64,000 bases of DNA, taken from Liriodendron chinense. Lineage: Eukaryota; Streptophyta; Magnoliopsida; Magnoliales; Magnoliaceae. Of the stretch, positions 57,204 through 64,000 are shown in pieces. The DNA lies in assembly GCA_003013855.2 (NCBI GenBank), contig PVNU02004112.1, positions 124,001 through 188,000 of the forward strand. Direction: 5' to 3'. Each line of letters opens with the position of its first letter. The stretch's first letter is position 1. The translations under genes were made by a program, and so were the position numbers. The notes beneath the pieces are model-generated. The model worked only from the letters and a program-made list of their open reading frames with translations, was not told the DNA's origin and made no database searches.

Positions 57204-59377
57204 ATGGATGGCTCAGATGGTACCTTTGACGGTTTGGATGCTCTGGATGAGGGCCAGGATGTACGGTATACTTCTTTGGGTGGACTTGATGTGATCATTG
57301 ATGATGTCCCCTTGATGATGGACGGTGTGGATGCCTCGATGATCCCTTTGATCGGCCAGGATGATGATTGGATTCATGATTTCCTACTGGAGAGGGCCGC
57401 AGGTCCGGATCTGGCCGTTGATTCTTCGATCGGGGTAGCCGGGACCCTTTTGGATGGTTCAGATGCATTCTTTGACGGTCAGATTAGCCAGGGTGCCACG
57501 ATGTGCGGTGTGATCTTCACTGACAGTCCTTTTGATGGGGAGCATTGTCCTTCCCTTGGTCATCGGTCCTTTGCGCACTCCGTTCATGAGGTGGGCGAGT
57601 CTTCCCATGCGGCTGAGGTTATGACAGTTTCAGATAGTGATGTGACTATATCAGACATAGCCGCCACTGAGGACAGGTCAGGGGCTGTCGAGTCGGCAGA
57701 GGTTCCAGCTTTTCCTTCTCCTTCGCCCGTTGACCTTCCGATCCTTGATGAGTCATTATTGATTTCTAGGCCTTTTGTGCTGGAGGGGATACCGGTGAGG
57801 ACTTGTCAGTTGCTTCCTCGTTCTTCTTGCTCGCCACGACTGCTTGCTTGGCTTGACAGCTTGTCAGCTTATGAGATTCGAGATTTGGAGTCTTATGGCT
57901 TTGGCAGTCTGATTCATATGGCTAGAGTTGACATTGACTGGAGGATGCTCGGAGCTGCCTTGATTGACTGGGTCCCTTCGTTGAACTTGTTTGCGTTCAA
58001 TGATATAGAGATGGGGCCTTCTTTGGAGGAGCTTGCACGCTTGACAGGCTTACCCTTGGATTATACTCAGTACTTCTCGCCGAAGACATCGCCGAAGACT
58101 GCTACACCGCAGAACTGGTTTGGGATCCCCTATCTTGTTCGGCCTGCAGCTAGTGGCCAGGATGCTGTAGTGTTCTCTTTGGACCTGCTGTATGATCTTT
58201 TTTCGGGTCCCCAGAGTACGGCTGGTTCTACCTTTGCTCGGAACGCACTGATGTTCTGTTTGATCGCTGAGGTGCTGTTCTCGGGATGGCGCAGGTCCCA
58301 GACTCCTTTGCTTTTTGAGGTGATGAGCCGAGCTGTCCGTCGGCAGGGGATCATTTCTCTCGTCTTGGCCGAGCTATTCGATGGGCTGACCGACTGTGCC
58401 CTGGGCCGCACTCGTGTTCTTCGCGGCTGTTGTGCCTTCCTGCAGGTATTCTTTTCTGCACCCTTTTTCTTTTGCTTTGTCAGGATTTGTTTTGCTCTAG
58501 CTGAACTTCTTTTGCTTTCTGTGATCAGGTATGGCTATGGGAGCGCCTTTCTCTGACTGTTTCTGTACCTCTTCCTGGCATCCCTAGCTCTGACATCATG
58601 CGTTATATCATCGAGTTCCTTCCTCATACAGCCAGGATGAGCGAGCCCCTGTATCGCAGGATGTTCGCTGAACTTCGTGACTGGAACGTTCGTTGGGAGT
58701 CATCTTGGCTTTCACTTCCTCCAGTGCTTTGCGATGCACACCGCCATCCTCTGATGTTGGTAGGCTTTCGATCCTACTTCTCTTACCATCCCATTCGGTT
58801 CCTGCGGCAGTTTGGGTATGAGCAGGATGTTCCCCTTTTCGCTTTTACTGGTATCGGGCGTCGAGTACTCCCCTCTAGATCTTCTGACTTCAGGACCCGG
58901 ATTGATTGTTCCTGGGCGAGTTATTTGACAGCTGATTTGTTGGGATTTGAGCTGCGGACTTTTCCGATGGCGACCGCCCCATATCAGTACTGGGTTGCTG
59001 AGCAGTCTTTGTATCGACGTATCCCTTGTTGGCACCAGACTGCTGAGGAGGATGAGCAGGATATCCTTGGAGATGCTGGCTCTTCATCTGGTTCATATGA
59101 ACCTTTTGAGGAGCGCCCATTCATTGATCCTTGCTTCCTTTTGGCCACTCATGGCCATCTGATATCTGAGATCTCTGCACTTCGGTATCATTGTGAGATG
59201 ATGTCGAGGAGATTGGCTGCCGATCAGAGATTGTCTGATGAGGAGGCAGCGATCCGTACCCTTGAGCGCGATGAGGCGCATTACCTGCGTATGGAGGTGA
59301 GCAGGTTGAGAGCGAGACTATCTTTTTATGAGTCAGAGGACTCACCTGATGTGGCCGAGGAGGAGGGTAGAGATTGA
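57204..59377 (+). CDS. Antisense gene 2: PMD/DUF7745-like protein with coiled coil
   Basis: Two exons (57204-58445, 58529-59377) join in frame to give 696 aa. The first ~190 residues are acidic and low in complexity. A conserved region follows (about residues 195-414), with LDSLSAYEIRDLESYGFGSL and LFAFNDIEMGPSLEELARLT, resembling the mobile-domain-related family often annotated as DUF7745 beside plant transposons. Exon 2 holds HPIRFLRQFGYEQDVP and ends in a coiled coil (about residues 625-685) and an acidic tail. The true start may lie upstream at 56828 if a frameshift near 57200 is a mutation. It is antisense to the Tat element, on the same strand as gene 1 and 1.4 kb downstream of it. Confidence 0.7.
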
Positions 59378-59840
59378 TTGTGTTGGCCACCTGCACACTG
59401 ATTTTTGCATATATGATTGATGATGATGCATTTTTTTTGTATTTTTGAAAAAGATGATATGTGTAAGAGAAATATAATGCATTTAATTGAAAAGAGAAAA
59501 AAAACTGTTTGAAAATCTACTGTGCCATGAGTTGTCTTGTGAGTGTGTCTGGATTTTGTGTCGGGATATAGGAATCAGAACTGGGGCTAGGTCAATGATT
59601 TGACCGATATCTCGAGATTTGACTTGCTTGATCCTTTGGTTCCCTAGAGATGTAGGCAACGGAAACTCTTGCTTCCTAAGATTGTCAGAGTTTGTAGAGT
59701 TCTTCGCTCCTGACTGTACTTCCTCTTGTTCTTGCACTTTCACTGCTTGAACCGATCTGGACTGTCTGCTTTCTTGGTACCTGCACTTTTATTATTTTTT
59801 TTCTTTTCTCTTTTTTTTTCTTTTTTTTTTTATTTTGAGC
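59378..59840. other. Spacer after antisense gene 2
   Basis: AT-rich at 59390-59510, which is a plausible 3' end for antisense gene 2, then unique sequence, then T-rich from 59790. No gene was seen. Confidence 0.45.
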
Positions 59841-60060
59841 CATTTTTGCCTGTAGTGCTCTTTCGAGTTTTCACCACAGCCGGCCTCCCGTCATTTTTGC
59901 CCGTGGCGCCCTTTCAGGTTTTCACCACGTCCCGGGTATTTGGTCTTGCCTGCCCCTTGGCAGCTGTGCTGTTTTTACCCTTGGCGCCCTTTCAGGTTTT
60001 CACCAAGTCCGCTGTATGCCCACTGTTTTTACTCGGAGCGCCCTTTCGGGTTTTCACTCC
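59841..60060 (-). repeat. Four GAAA-hairpin repeats after pol
   Basis: GGCGCCCTTTC(A/G)GGTTTTCACC-type motifs occur near 59855, 59903, 59982 and 60040, i.e. GGTGAAAACC(C/T)GAAAGGGCGCC on the element's coding strand. They match 6985-7205 of the outer element in number, order and spacing, and lie between the pol stop and the antisense cassette. Confidence 0.8.
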
Positions 60061-60520
60061 GCCCTCTTTGTTTAGGCACACATTTTCTTTTTTCTTTTTT
60101 TTTTCTTTTTTTTTTCTTTTTCTTTTCTTTCTGGATCTCTGGATAACTGCGGCGGCTAGAGGTCGGGAATCCGTCGTTGCCGGCCGATGGCAGTCCTTCA
60201 GCCCTTATCCTGAGTTACGATAATAGAGCTGTCGGTCTTTGCTAAAGACCCCTCTGAGATGAATGGATGGATGACTGTGTTTCTTTTTATTTTTTTTCTT
60301 GAGTGCCTTTCTTTGGCTTCCTTTTTTCTTTCTCTTTTTTTCTTTTCTTTTCTTTTTCTTTTTCTTTTGCATTCTTTTTCTCTCTTTTTTTTTTCTTTTC
60401 TTTTTGAATCCTTTTTTTTTGAAACACTTGTTGGTGGACGGGAATGATTTCTCAGAGATCTTAGCTTTGACCCCTTGACTTCAGCTCTATTAAAGTAACC
60501 TTTGATAAGGTCAGAATGAC
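60061..60520 (-). other. T/C-rich low-complexity region next to pol stop
   Basis: Long TTTTCTTTT tracts at 60085-60135 and 60280-60425 flank about 150 bases of unique sequence. These are purine tracts on the element's coding strand and match 6540-6985 of the outer element. Confidence 0.6.
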
Positions 60521-63500
60521 TTACCCGTGAAAGATTTTCACGTTGTCGGCGTTGGTTGGCTCAGGAAGATCCACCCCTCTCATGCTGGTGAGTCTGAGGG
60601 CGCCTCCAGGAAGTACTTCTCTGACGATCAGCGGCCCGTCCCACGAGGGTTTGAACTTTCCTCTGGGATCTGGAAGGTGCGACGGTAGACTCTTCTTCAT
60701 GACCATGTCGCCTACCTTGAAGCTCCTTTTTCGGACTCTCTTGTTGTAAGCCCGAGCGATCCTTTTCTGATAGCACTGTGAATGACTTAGTGCACGCATG
60801 CGTTTTTCATCTGCTAGCTGCAACTGATCAAATCTGGCCCGTTGCCATTCTCCTTCTTCAATTCCGCTTTCTAGTAATACCCGTAACGATGGTATTTCCA
60901 CCTCGACTGGTAGGACTGCTTCCATTCCGTAAGTAAGCTCGAAAGGAGTAACGCCCGTAGCAGACCGTACAGACGTTCGATAGGCCCAAAGTGCATATGG
61001 GAGCATATCTGACCAATCTCGATAGGTCACGACCATCTTCTCGAGTATTCTGACGATTGTCTTGTTTGCGGCTTCTACCCCGCCATTCATCTGGGGACGG
61101 TAGGGGCTTGATCGATGACGTTGGATCTTGAACTTGCTGAGGAAGTCATCCATCTTCTTGTTGACGAACGGGGTTCCATTATCTGTGATGATAGCATTGG
61201 GGATTCCGTACCGGCATATGATGTTGTTCTTCATGAATTTGATCACCTGAGATGCTGCAATCGTGGTGTATGAGGCTGCCTCTACCCACTTGGTGAAGTA
61301 GTCGACTGCCACAAGTATGTACTCGTGACCATTTGATGCTTTGGGACTGATCTTGCCGATGATGTCGAGTCCCCACATGGAGAAAGGCCAGGGGGTGGTC
61401 AGGTTGTATAACTCTGATGATGGGGCATGGATTTGATTCGCATGCTCTTGACACTTGAAGCATTTTCTGACGTGCTTGCAACAGTCTGTCTCCATGGTAA
61501 GCCAGTAGTAGCCGAGTCGTAGAATCTTCTTTGCCATCATGTGCCCATTCATGTGTGGGCCGCAGATTCCTTCGTGTATTTCTTTCATGATCTTTGCAGC
61601 TTCCGTTTCATCGACGCATCGGAGGAGGATGTGATTATAGGATCGCTTGTAGAGAACTTCGCCGCTGATGGTGAACTGGCCGGCCAAACGTTGGATGGTT
61701 CGGCGATCTGTTGCTGTTGCTGATTCTGGATACTCCTGGGTTTCGAGATATTGCTTGATGTCGGCATACCAGGGTTTGTCAGGGACAGCTTCGGCTTCTT
61801 CTATTTGTAGGCAAAAAGCAGGTTCTTCTTGAATTTCGACCGTGAGCTCCCATTCTGAAGCTCCTTTTGGGATCTCGAGCATTGATGCGAGCGTGGCGAG
61901 AGCATCTGCAAACTGGTTCTTGGCTCTGGGCATGTATGAGAAGGTGATTTCCTTGAATTCTTCGATCAGATTGTCAAGATACACATGATATGGTATCAAC
62001 TTCTCGTCTTTGGTCTTCCATTCGCCATTGGTCTGATTGATGATAAGCTGTGAGTCTCCAAATACTCGTAGCTTCTTGACGCCCAAGATTATGGCTTCCC
62101 TTAAGCCAGCGATGCATGCTTCGTACTCTGCCATGTTGTTGGTGCACTCGAATGCGATGCGCCTCGAGATAGGAATAGGGACATCATCTGGAGAGTAGAG
62201 GATTGCTCCAATACCACTCCCTTTAGAATTTGCTGCGCCGTCGAAGAATAACGTCCATTCATCTTTTTTCTTCTTTTCTTCCTCTTCAATGAGCAAGAGA
62301 TCTTCATCAGGAAAGAACGTCTTGAGCGGCTGATAGTCCAGGAGAGAGTGAGCCGCAAGATGATCGGCGAGGGCCTGTCCCTTGATTGCCTTTTGAGTGA
62401 CATAGGTGATGTCGAACTCAGACAAGAGTAGCTGCCATTTAGCTATCCTTCCAGTGAGTGCCGGTTTCTCGAACAGGTACTTGAGCGGATCCATGTGAGC
62501 GAGAAGGAGAATAGGGAATGCAATCATGTATTGACGGAGTCGCTGAGTTGCCCAGACTAGGGCGAGGCAAGTCTTCTCGATCGGGGAATACCTGGTCTCG
62601 TAGTCGGTGAACTTTCGACTCAAATAGTATATTGCTTGTTCTTTCTTCCCGGTCTCGTCGTGCTGGCCGAGGACACAGCCAATGGCTTCTGCTGCTACCG
62701 AGATGTATAACAATAGTGGTCGTCCAGGAGTGGGCGGCACTAGGACTGGAGGATTCATGAGATACTTCTTGATGCGGTCGAAGGCGACTTGGCAGTCATC
62801 ATTCCATTCTTTTGGGACGTTCTTCCGAAGGAGCTTGAATATGGGCTCACAGATAGGTGTGAGCTGTGCGATGAAGCAACTGATGTATTGAATTCTGCCG
62901 AGGAAGCCACGAATTTCTTTCTCTGTTCTAGGAGGGGGCATCTCGATGATTGCTCTGGTTTTGGTCTCGTCGACCCTGATGCCATCTTCGCTCACCATAA
63001 AGCCGAGGAGCTTACCTCCCATTGCACCGAAGACACATTTCTGAGGGTTGAGGCGGAGCTTGTACTTTTCTAATCTGTTGAATAACTTCTTCAGATCTTC
63101 AAAGTGTCCTTCCATTGTGCGAGATTTGACGATCATGTCGTCCACATATACTTCGAGCTCTTTGTTCATCATGTCGTGGAATAGTGCTGTCATTGCTCGC
63201 TGATATGTTGCTCCTGCGTTCTTCAGACCGAACGGCATCACCCTGTAACAGAAGGTTCCCCAGGGAGTGATAAATGCTGTCTTCTCACGATCTTCGACGG
63301 CCATCTTGATCTGATTGTAACCTGAGAACCCGTCCATGAATGAGAAGATCTTGTATCCAGCGGTGTTGTCGACCAGAGTGTCGATATGTGGCAAAGGGAA
63401 GTCATCTTTAGGACTGGCTTTGTTGAGATCTCGGAAGTCGATGCACATTCGAACCTTGCCGTCCTTCTTCGGTACTGGTACGATGTTGGCGAGCCATTCA

Positions 63501-64000
63501 GGGTAGTTGGAGACTACCAAGAATCCCGCATTGTATTGCTTGATGACTTCATCTCGGACTTTCAGAGCCCATTCTGGCTTCATTCTTCGGAGTTTCTGCT
63601 TTACTGGCTTCATATCTGCCTTGGTTGGCAGATGGTGTACAACGAGCTCTTCATCGAGCCCCGGCATGTCTTCATATGAGAACGCGAAGTTGGACAATCT
63701 TGGAGCTAGGAACTCTATCATTTTCTGTTTCATCTCAGGTGGCAACGATTTTCCAATGCGTACTTCCCTAGGGACCTCAGGCGTCCCCAAGTTTACTATC
63801 TCGAAATCATCGGCAATAACATTGGCTTTGGATTCGAACTTTTTGAGGAGATCCTCTAGTTCGGGAGCTGGATCATCATCTTCCTCATCCCGAGCTTCGT
63901 CCAGACCCATGAGCTCGAAGTCTAATTCGATGTCGAAATCATATGATTCGACTTCAAACTCATGCGACTCTTTAGACGAACTTGGCACACTATTGAATGC
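60521..64000 (-). CDS. Tat-type Pol polyprotein, partial at 5' end
   Basis: This open frame of over 1155 codons runs off the window edge; no start is visible. In order it shows an acidic N-terminal spacer, reverse transcriptase (YVDD, DD at 63137-63142), a gypsy RNase H in which the first catalytic D is replaced (LYISVAAEAIG), a second archaeal-type RNase H and integrase. The second RNase H has all four acidic residues visible (FFDGAAN, NMAEYEA, FGDSQLI, FADALA). The integrase has an H/C zinc region ending CFKCQEHANQIH and a D-60-D-35-E core. Two RNase H domains are the mark of the Tat lineage. No stop or frameshift is present, so the enzymes may be functional. Confidence 0.94.
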   Translation of the reverse strand, partial: AFNSVPSSSKESHEFEVESYDFDIELDFELMGLDEARDEEDDDPAPELEDLLKKFESKANVIADDFEIVNLGTPEVPREVRIGKSLPPEMKQKMIEFLAPRLSNFAFSYEDMPGLDEELVVHHLPTKADMKPVKQKLRRMKPEWALKVRDEVIKQYNAGFLVVSNYPEWLANIVPVPKKDGKVRMCIDFRDLNKASPKDDFPLPHIDTLVDNTAGYKIFSFMDGFSGYNQIKMAVEDREKTAFITPWGTFCYRVMPFGLKNAGATYQRAMTALFHDMMNKELEVYVDDMIVKSRTMEGHFEDLKKLFNRLEKYKLRLNPQKCVFGAMGGKLLGFMVSEDGIRVDETKTRAIIEMPPPRTEKEIRGFLGRIQYISCFIAQLTPICEPIFKLLRKNVPKEWNDDCQVAFDRIKKYLMNPPVLVPPTPGRPLLLYISVAAEAIGCVLGQHDETGKKEQAIYYLSRKFTDYETRYSPIEKTCLALVWATQRLRQYMIAFPILLLAHMDPLKYLFEKPALTGRIAKWQLLLSEFDITYVTQKAIKGQALADHLAAHSLLDYQPLKTFFPDEDLLLIEEEEKKKKDEWTLFFDGAANSKGSGIGAILYSPDDVPIPISRRIAFECTNNMAEYEACIAGLREAIILGVKKLRVFGDSQLIINQTNGEWKTKDEKLIPYHVYLDNLIEEFKEITFSYMPRAKNQFADALATLASMLEIPKGASEWELTVEIQEEPAFCLQIEEAEAVPDKPWYADIKQYLETQEYPESATATDRRTIQRLAGQFTISGEVLYKRSYNHILLRCVDETEAAKIMKEIHEGICGPHMNGHMMAKKILRLGYYWLTMETDCCKHVRKCFKCQEHANQIHAPSSELYNLTTPWPFSMWGLDIIGKISPKASNGHEYILVAVDYFTKWVEAASYTTIAASQVIKFMKNNIICRYGIPNAIITDNGTPFVNKKMDDFLSKFKIQRHRSSPYRPQMNGGVEAANKTIVRILEKMVVTYRDWSDMLPYALWAYRTSVRSATGVTPFELTYGMEAVLPVEVEIPSLRVLLESGIEEGEWQRARFDQLQLADEKRMRALSHSQCYQKRIARAYNKRVRKRSFKVGDMVMKKSLPSHLPDPRGKFKPSWDGPLIVREVLPGGALRLTSMRGVDLPEPTNADNVKIFHG

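Larger units (their letters stand above)
46806..64000 (-). mobile_element. Right-hand Tat-like Ty3/gypsy element, truncated by window
   Basis: The element runs on the - strand from its 3' LTR (46806-48349) through a 12-kb 3' region to pol (60521 onward). Gag, protease, the 5' LTR and the second TSD are outside the window; the TSD at 46801-46805 should be CTTCC. It is closely related to the outer element (same LTR, PPT and repeat arrays) but keeps an open pol and a two-gene antisense cassette. The order from LTR to pol is: ~455-bp repeats, short repeats, ~150-bp repeats, cassette, GAAA-hairpin repeats, pol. Confidence 0.92.

Noticed and set aside
1..64000. Host cellular genes, tRNA or rRNA genes
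   Set aside because: Scanning all coding-like segments gave only transposable-element proteins; tRNA-like matches are limited to the 18-base primer-binding sites.

Overview
The window is plant nuclear DNA made almost entirely of nested transposable elements; I found no cellular host gene, tRNA or rRNA. The evidence for a flowering plant is Ty3/gypsy elements of the Athila and Tat lineages (primer-binding sites matching tRNA-Asp and tRNA-Arg), a CACTA (En/Spm) transposon with GT-AG introns, and small inverted-repeat elements. The species cannot be named from this sequence.

The layout can be read as five layers, each fixed by a target-site duplication (TSD). Layer 0 is a decayed gypsy gag (1-697 and 46207-46805). 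Layer 1 is a Tat-like element on the + strand (698-46201, TSD CTCCC at both ends) inserted in that gag. It lacks reverse transcriptase and RNase H and would be about 13.1 kb without its own insertions. Layer 2 consists of two insertions in layer 1: an old Athila-like element on the - strand (8224-18428, TSD GAATG) and a CACTA element (21352-43547, TSD TCT). Layer 3 is a young, apparently intact Athila-like element on the + strand (23325-33746, TSD AAACC) inside the CACTA element. Its two 1633-bp LTRs differ at about five positions and it keeps a 1815-codon gag-pol frame. Separately, a second Tat-like element (46806 to the window edge, - strand) lies in the same layer-0 gag only 604 bp beyond layer 1 and in the opposite orientation, so the two form a multi-kilobase inverted repeat.

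The CACTA element carries a broken TnpD-type transposase (three in-frame stops, two frameshifts), a small unrecognised 126-aa ORF, and an intact six-exon TnpA-type gene (401 aa). It also holds a 169-bp tandem array, a 140-bp telomere-like array and two inverted-repeat elements.

The right-hand Tat element has an open pol frame (reverse transcriptase, degenerate gypsy RNase H, second RNase H, integrase). Between pol and its LTR it carries two antisense, intron-containing genes whose exons join in frame: a 398-aa plant-mobile-domain-like protein and a 696-aa related protein with a C-terminal coiled coil. The left Tat element keeps only traces of this cassette.

The most interesting signals are: the antisense two-gene cassette; near-palindromic boxes in the Athila LTR at 32 and 52-53 bp intervals (3 and 5 helical turns), conserved between a young and an old copy; W-box-like arrays in the Tat U3; and GAAA-loop mini-hairpin repeats in the Tat 3' region.
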